Below are positions 45,986-56,747 of a DNA stretch of 64,000 bases, piece by piece. Made by a program: the position numbers and the translations under genes. This DNA comes from Enoplolaimus lenunculus (lineage: Eukaryota > Nematoda > Enoplea > Enoplida > Thoracostomopsidae). The first letter of the stretch is position 1; every line of letters begins with the position of its first letter. A model generated the notes under the pieces. The model was not told the DNA's origin. It was given only the letters and a program-made list of their open reading frames with translations, and ran no database searches. The stretch lies in the NCBI GenBank assembly GCA_030248215.1, contig JASANG010002578.1, forward strand, positions 62,001 to 126,000, read 5' to 3'.

Positions 45986-46323
45986 TGCCCATGTTACTTT
46001 TAGGGGCATCCAGGTTTCTGGTGATGGGTCTATAAAAGAGTAGATTTAGATTCTAGGTTACATTTTTTGCAACCCACACCCCCCCCCCCCCCCCCCACCA
46101 CACCCCCCCCCCCCACACCCCCACCCCCCCCACCACCCCCCCCCCCCCCACCCCCCCCCCCACCCGCCAGACACCACCCCCCCACACCCACCCCCCACCC
46201 CCCACCCCCACCCCCCCCCCCCCCCCCCCCTTTTAGGCTTAGGCTTAGGAACTCATTTTTGCAACGCTTACGCTTAGGCTTAGGAATACGCTTAATCTAC
46301 TGTTACGCCCCGTAACATTGGCC
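45986..46323. mobile_element. hAT-like MITE with C-rich expansion
   Basis: Left end GCCCATGTTACTTTTAGGGG, right end complement of CCCCGTAACATTGGCC. Flanks match at 6 of 8. The first TTAGGC block is replaced by about 155 bp of C runs broken by A. Confidence 0.8.
46073..46230. repeat. Poly-C / CCCCA low-complexity tract
   Basis: About 155 bp of C runs with single A, and a few G or T. The complement is G-rich enough for G-quadruplexes. Exact length may be affected by sequencing or assembly error. Confidence 0.9.
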
Positions 46324-47067
46324 AAAATAACTGTGAACCATGGATCAAATTTCGCCAAAATGTGCAATGAAACGAATTATTCAAGTTGCATTTTAGCATA
46401 AAACATCTTACCTGACACGTTGCGAACCAAAGCCCAGTTCAATAGCGAACGGATAATGAAATAACTGTGTAATTGGAGATAAACTTTTAATGAAATATGT
46501 AATTGAATAAATTGAGTTATCTTGTTCACTCGCTAATGGACTGTGTGAAATCGTTGTTGACGATGGCTGAACAATTAAGGTTCCTGAAACATTTTATTTC
46601 AAATATTAATAATACAAAAGATAAACTAAAGCAAAGCATTCTGTAAGTTTTTTGTCTGCTTAATTAAACTATCGTAGGGGCGTATATATAGTGGATAGGG
46701 CGTATCCACAGACACCTTTCAGACTAACTCCAAAAGGCGTTTATACAACGTGTAGAAAAATTTGCAAAGCCAAAAACTTTATCGTTCGCTACGACCGCTA
46801 AATAACTTTTACCCATTGTTATTCTCTCGAGAAATGGAAAATCAACTTCTGGCTATACCGCTAGCGGTAAATGCAACCGGTAGCATTGATAATTGACTGT
46901 GCATTAAAAAATCTGCAATTCTTGCAAAAACATTAAACAGGGTGGGGGTAGAAAGACTTTAAAATATTCACTGTATTGTCAGTGACTACCAAATTACAAC
47001 TGATTACTAGTCTAAAGAAATAAATCACAACTTAAAACGGTTAAATGCCACATCGCTTATAATTACG
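46324..47067. other. Unassigned intergenic DNA
   Basis: No supported feature. Confidence 0.45.
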
Positions 47068-47322
47068 CACTGTAAATTCCAATGAGTTGATTAATCAATT
47101 CAGCTAGCGAGTTGGTTATGTCTGAATTAATATCAGTAAACATTAACTCACTCTAAGTTTAGTTGATTCTGACTGTAGAGTTGAGTTGACTCTCGATGAG
47201 TTGATTAGGTAACTCAGAATGAATTGAATCAACTCAAAATTTTGAGTTCTGATACTCCTAACTCATACTGAGTGATTTAGCTCATTCTGAATTAAAATCA
47301 ACTCGCTAAAATTTACACAGCG
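47068..47322. mobile_element. MITE family B
   Basis: CACTGTAAATTCCAATGAG to GCTAAAATTTACACAGCG; flanks no longer match. Confidence 0.82.
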
Positions 47323-47670
47323 CCTGCTGTTTATTTTAAGATAGTTCAAGTTGGTATAAACTGTTTTTGAAGGAAAAAATAAAAAATAAACAAATTTGGA
47401 ATACTAACGATTTAATACCTGCAATGATGCATTTTGTTGCTGCAAAAAACACAATCACAAATTTGAATTTGATTTCCGTCCAGAAACGGTGTTGGCGGAA
47501 TTTGGTTTTCATTGAAGTAAAATACACGCGTTAAATACACTACTTTGCATAGTTTACTTAATAGCTTAAATGGTAGACTTTACCGAACGTTTAAGACAAA
47601 TCATACGATAAACATAAAGACAACAACACATTTTTAGAACTTTACTACGTATACCCATCGGCACAGTCAG

Positions 47671-47824
47671 GGCCCATGTACAGAACAGGACTGGAGCGTT
47701 GTAAAAAGGAGTTCCTAAGCCTAAGCCTACGCCTAAGCTTAAGCAAAAAATGTAATCTACAATCTAAACCTACTCTTTAATAGACCCACCAGAAACCTGG
47801 ACGCCCCTTAAAGTAACATGGACC
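47671..47824. mobile_element. Chimeric hAT-like MITE
   Basis: The left end is of the GGCCCATGTACAGAACAGG type and the right end of the AAAGTAACATGGACC type, which belong to two different subfamilies. The 8-bp flanks do not match. This fits recombination between two copies. Confidence 0.7.
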
Positions 47825-48450
47825 CGTCTGAAACTAATCGCAACTATACAATACAGCACTTGGAAATACTCAAAAATATTCACTGTTGAATTATGATTGA
47901 CCAGCGGTACAAAAATCAAACAGGTGTTCAAATTTAAAAATTCATCTCAAAAGCTACTTAGTTACGCTTCAGGTTGAAGATAAACTTGACGTACGATGTT
48001 ATACTCAACAAGCGAACACATTAAAAGATTAATCACATCGCAGCGATATTCGGCGCATATATGTTATCGTTATCCGACCGGCTGCGTATACCTCAAGGAT
48101 AGGGTGATAACTGCAGCTAAAATTTCAGAAACAGGCACAATTACAGATTGTAGAATAACTTTGCATAGATCAAAACAATTGTTTCTCGATTCGCATGGCT
48201 CTTAGATATAACTTTAAGACAAGGTTTTATTACCTCTTGAATTAGAATCCTTAAAGTATGCTGCTGTTTTTCGACTGTTGATTTTGTTGAAAAACGAGTA
48301 AAGTGAACTAAAATCAAATTCTGTATTTTTTCTGTCGATTGTCTGTCATAAAGCCGTTTCATGACCGCTGTCCAAGGTTGAACGCACTATTGTGACATAG
48401 ATTTTTTGCAAAACAAAACACTGATTTTTTAGGGTTTTATTTGCGAGTAT
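47825..48450. other. Unassigned intergenic DNA
   Basis: Frames of 69-73 codons on both strands without domains; nothing supported. Confidence 0.4.
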
Positions 48451-48641
48451 GGCCAATGTTACTTTAAGGGGCGTAAACAGTATAAATTAAGCGAATTCCT
48501 AAGCCTAAACCAGGTTTGCAAAAATGTGTTCGTTAGCCTAAGCCTAAGCCTAAGCCTAAGGAAAAAGTTTATTCTAGAATATACATCTACTTTTTTATGA
48601 ACCCACCCGAAACTTGGACGCCACTTAAAGTAACATTGGCC
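48451..48641. mobile_element. hAT-like MITE with CCTAAG core
   Basis: GGCCAATGTTACTTTAAGGG to the complement of CACTTAAAGTAACATTGGCC. Flanks GCGAGTAT and GTGAGTTT match at 6 of 8. Confidence 0.82.
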
Positions 48642-48812
48642 GTGAGTTTATGATCTAGAAACGATTTGTGTACGATTATTACTATAAATGTTTAGTTTTT
48701 ATGCAGTATTAAGACAGCAATTTTTTGCGTTCGCTTGCAATAATAATGCGCCATTAACAATCTGTTTTCAGTACTTGACATGTTTTCAAATTTGGTAACC
48801 TACTCAAAGGTA

Positions 48813-49064
48813 CACTGTAAATTTCAGAGAGTTGATATCAACTCAAGATCAGCTGAATTACTAAGTCTGACTTAGGTCCATCAGAACTCAGCATTTGGAA
48901 TTGATCCAATTCATTCTGAGTTAAATAACCAACTCACCCAGAGTCAACTCAACTCAGAGTGACAATCAATTCAACTGAGAGTGAGTTAATGTTTACTGAT
49001 ATTAATTCAGAAATAATCAACTGGCTAGCTGAACTGATTAATCAACTCATTGGAATTTACAGTG
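48813..49064. mobile_element. MITE family B, inverted relative to most
   Basis: CACTGTAAATTTCAGAGAG to CATTGGAATTTACAGTG with TA on both sides. The internal order is the reverse complement of the copies at 24099 and 27477. Confidence 0.88.
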
Positions 49065-49146
49065 TAGAATCACATATTATATATTGCTTAAGCAAAGAAA
49101 TACCTTGCTTGAAACTAACTTTTAAATGGTTAATGAGAAAGTTTAA

Positions 49147-49410
49147 CCCTTTATCACATGAATATTTTCAATTTCTTATGAGATGCACTTTCTAGGTAAA
49201 ATTTGATCCCCAGTGTCTCGAGTGGGAGGCGTTTACGATGACCGCTCAGCTATAGGAGCTTGATGTTCGAGCCCGAGGGGGTTCTCACGTCTTGTAGAGA
49301 ATTTGCACTACACATATATGTTAGAATTGATAAACACTGCTCACAGTGTCTGTGTTGCTGATTTATTATTTGTATTTAGTTGCTCATAGTATTCTCTATG
49401 ACTTAAAGGG
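49147..49410 (-). mobile_element. TTAA-flanked MITE with tRNA-like core
   Basis: TTAA on both sides, CCCTTTATCACATG to GACTTAAAGGG; 264 bp. On the minus strand TAGCTGAGCGGTCATCG is the A-box-like motif; the B-box site is mutated (GGGGATCAAATTT). Confidence 0.85.
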
Positions 49411-49600
49411 TTAAAAGTAGAAAATTGCAAACCTGTGATGTCTTAGACGAACCGGTAGTGACTTATGGAGAATTTATGCTTCGCTGAGTGTAGCAATTGT
49501 CTCCAAATTTTATAAATTTTCAAACAAGTGAACTGTGAGATATTTGTGTTTGTTAATCTACATCTGGGCTAACTAACTCAAACACAAAATATGTAGTACT

Positions 49601-49806
49601 GTAGTGACTCGAATAAGAGTGGGGACTGATATATTTATTTGGCATTTTCAGAAGGTAGTTCTGCTATTCGGTTACGGAATGTAATTTAATTTTAACCCGC
49701 CCTCATCCTTCGTTATTGCTGCTATATATCCGGTATAGCAACTATTCGCTCAATTAATACACATTTATTTGTCCTGTATCAAAAACTTAAGCGATAATGC
49801 AATTTC
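49601..49806. repeat. LTR-like repeat, partial copy (fossil)
   Basis: Matches the first 190 bp of 26165-26565: TGTAGTGACTCGAATAAGAG ... TATATATCCGGTATAGCAAC ... TTATTTGTCCTGTATC. The remainder is absent. Confidence 0.45.
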
Positions 49807-49857
49807 ATTTCGGATATCCGGATAAATATCCGGCAAGAATTGCCGGATATCCGGATA
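49807..49857. repeat. Palindromic CCGGATAT cluster
   Basis: GGATATCCGGATAAATATCC and GCCGGATATCCGGATATAC form a hairpin around GGCAAGAATTGCC. Probably a terminus of another MITE; the partner end was not found. Confidence 0.5.
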
Positions 49858-50284
49858 TACTGCTTCATGCAGACTTAAAACTGTATATTAAAATTTCATA
49901 TTTATTACATAAATTACAGAACGGCAATATATTTGAAGATAATTATTGTTCTGTGTGACTAACAGTATTTGTCTGAGTTATACGTGCGTTTTGTATACAA
50001 GTACCTCAACATTTGCATGTATTCATAGTCTGATAAGTCCATGGACACCAGAAGTAAATATGCGCGCGCATTAAGGGGCAGCTGCGCCGACCTGGGTTTA
50101 AACGAATAATTTTTAGGTTAACTTTGGCAAAATTGTATTATAACCTTTCTCCGCACACCCAAATTTCACTCCATTACCTATTAATATTGTACCGACACCC
50201 AATGATTATACATTTCAAAATTTGTAGGGTAATTATAGCTCACATAGGTATATCAATGTTAAAATATGATATAAGTAGTATACA

Positions 50285-50326
50285 CCCTCCCTAGGGACAG
50301 TCGTAAGTGACTGTCCCTAGGGAGGG
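50285..50326. repeat. Perfect 18-bp inverted repeat with 6-bp loop
   Basis: CCCTCCCTAGGGACAGTC, loop GTAAGT, then the exact complement. Each arm itself contains CCCTAGGG, a smaller palindrome. Confidence 0.95.
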
Positions 50327-50507
50327 TTTTCTTGACGACTAATACATGTAATTTTCTGTGTTTCAGGTGCAATCATCAAGACGAAAAAAGATGCGCTACA
50401 TTTTTATACTGTTTGTGCATAATTGCGTTTATAAGTAAATTTCATGTGTTTTTTATTACGAGTGTTAAGCAGTGTGTAACCTGCTATCCGTTTCTGGTAA
50501 AAATCAG

Positions 50508-50644
50508 AGCCAATGTAAAGAACAGGGACAGAACAGTATAAGCATATTCCTAAGCATAAGCCAAGCAAAAAATTAGTCTAAAGCTTAAGTTTATTCTATT
50601 ACAGTCCCACAGAAAAACGTTCCACCCTGATCTTTATATAGGCT
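50508..50644. mobile_element. hAT-like MITE, short
   Basis: AGCCAATGTAAAGAACAGGG to the complement of CCCTGATCTTTATATAGGCT; flanks match at 6 of 8. Only two CCTAAG-like units are left. Confidence 0.7.
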
Positions 50645-51170
50645 AAACTCCGTGTAGGTTTGCGTTATAGAAATAACTGAAATTACGTTTATCCAAAATC
50701 TTAAAATTTTCGGTGCTTTTAATGTATTTTCTTTGAAAGACCAATGAGCTTAAGCACGCATCTGTAGTTTTGGCAGACAAAACATTTTTGAAACTTAACT
50801 TCAATATCCGTTTGCGTTATTCTGGTCACTATTTGTTTTCGTTATTTTTACTGTCCATGTTACATACACCCTGGTGTTAAGGTTACAGTAGTTTAAACCT
50901 TACTTTCAATTTCAAGCCTTATCTTAAGTTTGTCATAGGACTTTTAGATGATAATGATAGAACCTGACCATGATTTTAGTATACCTTGCTCCTAATTGTA
51001 AAGTTGGCTTATATGTTCTTAAGCGTAAAGTGAGCTTATGCCTAAAGCAAAAGAAATTAGTCTAAGCTTGAATACTATTGAGGTAGTACAGAAAACGTTC
51101 CATCCCTGATATTTACTGAGCATTTGAAGCTATAACAGTGAGACACGCACATGTTACAGTTCGCGAGATT
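50645..51170. other. Unassigned intergenic DNA
   Basis: At 50995-51120 GTAAAGTTGGCTTATATG ... CGTTCCATCCCTGATATTTA resembles an eroded hAT MITE right half. Otherwise nothing. Confidence 0.4.
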
Positions 51171-51296
51171 GACGGTAAGTTCCAGTGTAATGTTTTTAAC
51201 TCAAACAGAGATAATTGATCAAATCGCTCGGAATTAGTTCAAGTCAGAGTCAAAATCAATCCCTCTCAGATTGAGTAAATTCAGGGTAAAGACATT
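51171..51296. mobile_element. MITE family B, strongly eroded
   Basis: GTAAGTTCCAGTGTAATG, AACTCAAACAGAG and TCAGATTGAGTAAATTCAGG recall family B; ends are not preserved. Confidence 0.35.
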
Positions 51297-52392
51297 AAGT
51301 GTAATTTCTTGTGTTTGCCAATTTTGAGAGGGTTCCACATTTTGAAATGGGCATAATACAGGTAACGCACAAGTAAGCGTTCGGATTTTAAAATGACAAG
51401 CTTTTGCAAACGAAAAACTATACTTAACTTCGAAGCTGTCCATTCACTATGTCGTACCTTTGTCATTGGCGGTCACAACATTGACCACTCACAGTGAGCG
51501 ATAGATTTTTAAATTGACAAACTTTCGCATATGCGGATCTCAAATATAGGCTACTTTTAGGTGTAATGAATATATTTTTATAACGCGGATTGAAAGATGA
51601 TAGCTACTGCTACGGCCTAGATTTGTTGCCTGTGTTTATTAATGTATTGCTTATACACGTAATTGGAAAACTGTAAAAGGTGTTTCTTTTTACCTCAAAA
51701 ACCCTCCTGATATCCTTATTTTAATTGAATTTTGAAGTTTTTGTTGAAAATAGCTAGCTAGGGATATTACGGTTGTCCATAGGTTTGGTTTTAGAAGAAC
51801 CGTTTTGGGAGGATGCTATACTTTATTTGGTGCAGCTGCAGCATTTTTGCATGTTTCCACAGAATTGTCAATTGTTTAGCACCTATTACGATTACCAGAG
51901 AATCTATGCTCAGCTATAGGGTGGGTATTATGAAATGTGTTTCATCTAAGAGTTGGTGATAGGTCTTGTAACTTTTCAAACTAGCGTGAAAAATTTGTTC
52001 ATTTGGCTCGTTTATATTTCACGCACTAGGACCGTATTCTTAAATGTGTAAACTCGTGAATGGTGAAGTGTTTGATTAAACACATTTATAGTATTTTGCT
52101 TGCTCAATTTTTATACTGATTTTGAGATCCACAATTGCCTAAGGTCATCAATTTGAAAACCTATCTCTAACTTGTGATGTGCTGTAGCCATATAACAATA
52201 TGGACCCAAACCATTGGTTCTCCCATGGCAGACACGTGCTTCAGAGCTGTGATACTAATATAATCCTGTATTAATTTTATAAGCGTGTCGAAGAGAGTTT
52301 CCAGTTCTCCGCTTTTTACATTCGATTCTGAACTGGAACTTTTTACCGAATTCGAATTCGAACTTTAGTTAGCCCTCTAATAATTTATATAT
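51297..52392. other. Unassigned intergenic DNA
   Basis: No supported gene or element. Confidence 0.45.
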
Positions 52393-52400
52393 GTATATAG

Positions 52401-52500
52401 CAGGGTGCAACCGGAATTACAACCGGTAAAAATTTACCGGAACCGGAACCGGAAGGTGAAAAAATGCCGGAACCGGAACCGGAATTCCGGTTGCACCCTG
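52401..52500. mobile_element. 100-bp hAT-like MITE, perfect 8-bp duplication
   Basis: CAGGGTGCAACCGGAATT and its exact complement are the ends. GTATATAG flanks both sides without mismatch. The interior is ACCGGAACCGGA repeats. Confidence 0.93.
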
Positions 52501-52612
52501 GTATATAGATATATATTGTATTAGATATACGTATATATACATATTATATATTGTATTATATATACGTATATATACATATACATACACACACACATATATA
52601 TATATATATATA
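52501..52612. repeat. AT-rich microsatellite
   Basis: TATATACGTATATATACATA, then (CA)n and (TA)n. Starts at the target duplication of the MITE. Confidence 0.9.
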
Positions 52613-52984
52613 TCAATGTTTACTTATTTTTAATTTGACGCCAACATTCTTATCTTGAATTCGCTGAAAATTTTTGACGAAGTTACTTATTTATCTGAAG
52701 GTAAATATTGACGATAAAGGTGAATATTTTTGGTTAGAATGAAAAGTATCCTGGATTGTATCGGGTGGTATAAACTGCCACGATTTGCAGTCCAGAGCTA
52801 GCTTATTGTGTTCAAGGTTTACAGGGTGGTACAAACTGTCACGCGCAGCTCAGGGTTTCATTGATTGTTTAAATTTTGGACTTATTTCGATAGGTTTCAT
52901 TAAAATTTCAGCTAGTTATTAGGTTTTCTAGAGCTCTAAACCACTATATAAATGGTTGACAAAACAGGTCTAGTTATTCATTAG

Positions 52985-53112
52985 TTGAATTTGACATGAT
53001 TTTTAAAATTTATTTGGTTTTAATTGACTAAAAGTTTGGTCTCGGTACTTGAATTTGACATGATTTTTAAAATTTATTTGGTTTTAATTGACTAAAAGTT
53101 TGGTCTCGGTAC
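52985..53112. repeat. Perfect 64-bp tandem duplication
   Basis: Two identical 64-bp units, TTGAATTTGACATGATTTTT to TTTGGTCTCGGTAC, directly adjoining. Identity suggests a recent event or an assembly duplication. Confidence 0.93.
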
Positions 53113-53239
53113 ATTAATAGCCAAGGCTTGGAAATAGTGTATATGTTTACTAAATTGAGATGAATGTTTCAATCTATTTTGGGTTTAAAATTTCAAATGT
53201 TTGTTACCCTCATAAGATGAGGTTGGCTAACTAGGTATG

Positions 53240-53649
53240 CAGGATGTTTAGTGGAACTGGATTATATAGGAATCGGAATCGGAACAGCAAATTCATACAG
53301 AAATCGGAAATAGAAATTTTGTGACTACACGGATAATTTCTATTAACAAATAAAACACTGCTTTACGGCGTCTGTCGGCTGACAACAATTTTCAAAAACT
53401 TCGCAAGAATAAATTGGTAATTATATATTTGGTTCTGTAAAGCTAAAATACAATCAAATATTGAAAGTTAACTCATCCAAAAGAAATTAATAGATACGTA
53501 AATGATGCATAATTTTTATCCAACATATATCACAAGAAGTAGACCTAAAATTAAAATGATTGCACAATTGGAGTAAGAATCGGAACTAGTGTTGAATCGA
53601 AATTGGTTTCGAATCGTCTAATCGGAATCAGAATTCCTGTTTCACCCTG
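53240..53649. mobile_element. hAT-like MITE, decayed
   Basis: Left CAGGATGTTTAGTGGAAC and right CAGAATTCCTGTTTCACCCTG are partly inverted, with GGAATCGGAATCGG repeats at both ends. Flanks match at about 5 of 8. Confidence 0.5.
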
Positions 53650-53868
53650 CTGATATGTCAAAAGCTACAGGTTTACTTTTTAAAATTGCTTTACGTGAAG
53701 AAAAACATATACAGTCTCGGCTCCGATTCGGAATTGTTCAAATCCCTTTTCCAGAATATGCCACCTGTGCTTTCTCAATTCCCCTGCAACGAAGAATCAT
53801 TGCTCAGTATTGTAGAGCATAAATGTTTTAGCACATGTTTATAGTTTAACCACATATGTAGGTTAATA

Positions 53869-54400
53869 ATGTTTTCGGCTTATTGTGTCATCGACCATAT
53901 GATTGCGATTTTGTCAATTTTACTTGACTGGACTCGTGCTTCAATGCGTAAGGTGTTGCGATTGATATATGTAATTGGTTATCGAGCAATTTATACTTGT
54001 TCTCGTTGTGCTACTTCTGTTGGAATTCACAAAAGGTTGGAACTGATTAGTAAAGGATGTAACCCTGCAGAGTGGGCAAATGGTTGGAAATTGTTAATGA
54101 CTGTTGTTGCTGTGACTGCAATGCACAGTTTACCTGAAGTAGTTTGGGAAGTGCCAAGTTTGTTAATACTTATGGTGATACTATGCGCCGTTCTTCAGTG
54201 GGAGACCAGTTGCAAGTTGTTGCAAATGATTTGTGGAATGTCTAAACAGTACTCTGCTGTTCGGACCGTGTTCAAAATGCTTTGTGAGACATGCGAAAAA
54301 CGAAATGGTTCGATGTTCGCGTTGCCAAAAGTTTTGAAGTGTGTCAGTGTGCGGTTTGCTTTTATCCTGAGAGTATTGTTTGTGGTGATGCCTATTTGTT
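53869..54400 (+). CDS. Possible coding exon of unknown function
   Basis: Open from an ATG at 53869 to a good donor (AGTGGTAAGT) at about 54400; without splicing the frame would stop at 54444 (191 residues). The base composition is richer in G and C than the flanks. The peptide is Cys-, Leu- and Val-rich with several hydrophobic stretches (residues about 8-20, 27-42, 75-88, 95-108, 160-180), so a membrane protein is possible. No domain is recognised. No clear partner exon was found, and the opposite strand is also open for 74 codons, so this may be chance or a gene fragment. Confidence 0.3.
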
Positions 54401-54444
54401 TGAGTGGTAAGTGTTGCATTTTCTCATGTTCTATCCAAACTTAA

Positions 54445-54759
54445 CAGATTGTGATTTGTGATTTGTTAACGTCATGTGACTGCTTAAATTGAAACGTTAA
54501 GCACTTTACGTAATTAAATTGAGATTCTAGTGAGTAGCTTGAAGAAACAATTCGTCAAATAAGTTCAGAATAAACTTTTGAAACACAAAATTCTATCCGA
54601 GAATAATACAAAGAAATCAAATTGTAAAAAATATCAGCTTTTGCTAAAGGAACTACAATTATAGTTTGACCATGTATAGTTATATCGGTGAATTTGTCCG
54701 TAGCGTCGTGACAAAAGTCCGGATTGAGATTCTTAGACATTATGAACTTTGTACCAGGA
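54445..54759. other. Unassigned DNA
   Basis: No supported feature. Confidence 0.4.
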
Positions 54760-55042
54760 TTGCAACACGGTTCGGATTAGGCAAAAATTTGAGGTTCGGA
54801 TTCGGTTGTAGAAAAGCCGAATCCAACAACATTAGACAATATGTTTTATCCATTTAATATTTTTTGTTTCAAATCAAATCTCAGAACTGAAATCTAAACG
54901 AAACCCATTAACGTTTAAAAGTTATGTGGTTGGCTTGCATTGATATTCTAAAACAAATTTGTGAAATTTGCAATACGAAAGATTCGGTAAATTAATACTG
55001 GATTCCGATTCGGCCAAAACGTGGATTCGGTGTCTTTCTACT
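54760..55042. mobile_element. GATTCGG repeat element, decayed
   Basis: CAGGATTGCAACACGGTTCG, GAGGTTCGGATTCGG at left and CGATTCGGCCAAAACGTGG at right; similar to 17870-18255. Confidence 0.45.
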
Positions 55043-55222
55043 TTGTGCAAGTTGCATCAAGATACCAAAAAACCTGGTAATAAAATGTCCTGTCGAAGTA
55101 GGATATTAAACGTTATTTCAAAACAAAGTAAACTTATGCTTATATAGTAGGTAGTGCTCCGTCATAAATAACAATATAATACTTAGGTAACGCATACTTT
55201 CAGTAATAAGTGTTGCGCAACG

Positions 55223-55373
55223 TGCCAGTGAAAAATTTCGCAATGTTTTGACAATATTCGAAGGTAGACGCTTGGCGATGATAAAATGGAGCAAGCAACT
55301 GACAAGTGGAAGATTTTGCAACGTTTTGACAATATTCGAAGGTGGACGTTTGGCGTCGATAGAATGGGACAAT
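55223..55373 (-). repeat. 78-bp tandem duplication, coding-like
   Basis: GCAATGTTTTGACAATATTC... at 55240 recurs as GCAACGTTTTGACAATATTC... at 55318. The period is 26 codons and the minus frame at 55118-55396 shows PSNIVKTLRNFSLARC and PSNIVKTLQNLPLVSC. Conservation of the peptide hints at a coding origin. No start, domain or splice signals can be defended. Confidence 0.6.
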
Positions 55374-55557
55374 CCGTTCGGAATTGGTATTATCAATAGT
55401 GGATAATCATTTACTTAGAGTGTGCAAATGGGTACATTAAGTGTGGAAAAGAAACCTTTCTAAACAAGAGTCTCTAGAAAACGCAACGCCTAACAAATTA
55501 TAAATTTCAGCAATTGCACACTCTTGTTAGAATGATCATCTGCTCTTTTATGTAAGA

Positions 55558-55650
55558 CCTCTGAAGCATGGTGACAACAAAGCTTTGGATTCGGATTCGA
55601 CAAAAATTTACGCTTCGGATTCGGATAGTCGGACCCAATAGTGTTCAGCA
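55558..55650. mobile_element. GATTCGG repeat, fragment
   Basis: GCTTTGGATTCGGATTCGAC and GCTTCGGATTCGGATAG, related to 17870-18255; only one end is present. Confidence 0.4.
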
Positions 55651-55870
55651 ATATATTTTCCTGATTTAAAGAATAAATTTTTAAATAACTTGTTATAGAA
55701 ATCAAATGTTAGGATGGACATGAAAAAAACGCAAAAGATGCAGGGCTGCTATATAGAAATCAAGTTATAGATATAATTGAAAATGTTAGGGATGGACATT
55801 CAATTTTGGTCCTTACGTACAAAAGATTGTCCAGGATATACTTAAATGCTGAAGGTCCTTGCGGACTCTT

Positions 55871-56040
55871 GACCAATGCTACTTTGAGGGACATAACAAT
55901 TAAGTGTATTCCTAATCCTAAGCGTTGCAAAACTGTTCCTAAGCCTAAAGCTTAATCGTAAGGAAAACTAATCTAGAATCGAAATTTACTGTTTTACAGG
56001 CCCGCTAGAAACCGGAACGGTCCTAAAAGTAACATGGGTC
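55871..56040. mobile_element. hAT-like MITE, diverged
   Basis: GACCAATGCTACTTTGAGGG to the complement of TCCTAAAAGTAACATGGGTC. The flanks no longer match, so it is an older copy. Confidence 0.7.
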
Positions 56041-56747
56041 AAGTTTTTCATTCAAAATTTGTTCTTATGGACAAACTTTTAAACGAAACAACATATTCTT
56101 TGCTAGTAATTTTTAAACTTCTTTAGCTACATCGTCGCTAAATTCACATTCTCTACAGTCTGAGCCTGGAGCTATTACGATGCTTGTTACTGCGAGCGTA
56201 ATGTTAATGATTATGGTTGTCTATGCAACAACAAAACGAAAACATAGCTTAGCTATGTGTGAGTTAAATTTTTTTATGCATACATCTTTTAGGTTAAAAT
56301 AGTCATTCTTTAATGCATCATCCATAATATAATAATTGAGAACAAGGTGCGACCTTTACCATGACTTGATTTAATGTTTTGCAAAATAGATATGTGTTCG
56401 GTTCTGGTAGTCTGAATAAACCTACACCGAATAGTAAGCTTGTTACTTCCAAATTTTATAAAATTACTTTTTCAAATCATCATATTTAACATCTTGCTGC
56501 GATTGCATTTTTGATCTTTTCAAACAGTTCCAGTTTTAATACACTGGAGTAAAAAACTAAGATATTCTGTTGTACGCAAACACTTCAAAGTCCACAAATT
56601 TATATGATATATCAGGTTCTGGTATCTTATAGTTTAATATCCGGTCGTACCTTCAATGAGAAGTAGTTATAACATCCGTGGAATAGCAATAGGCGTACTT
56701 TATGTTTCAGTTTTCTTAACACTCCTATTGCTATTTCAAAATATGAT
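56041..56747. other. DNA flanking or inside the Polinton edge
   Basis: No gene seen. A 12-bp inverted repeat (AATAGCAATAGG at 56682 and its complement at 56726) lies just outside the polymerase frame. The left Polinton terminus could not be placed, because its partner lies beyond the window. Confidence 0.4.

Noticed and set aside
46067-46315. Proline-rich 82-codon frame
   Set aside because: Translation of the poly-C tract in a MITE.
50285-50326. Rho-independent terminator (hairpin followed by TTTT)
   Set aside because: The sequence is eukaryotic and no transcript ends here that I can see; kept only as an inverted repeat.
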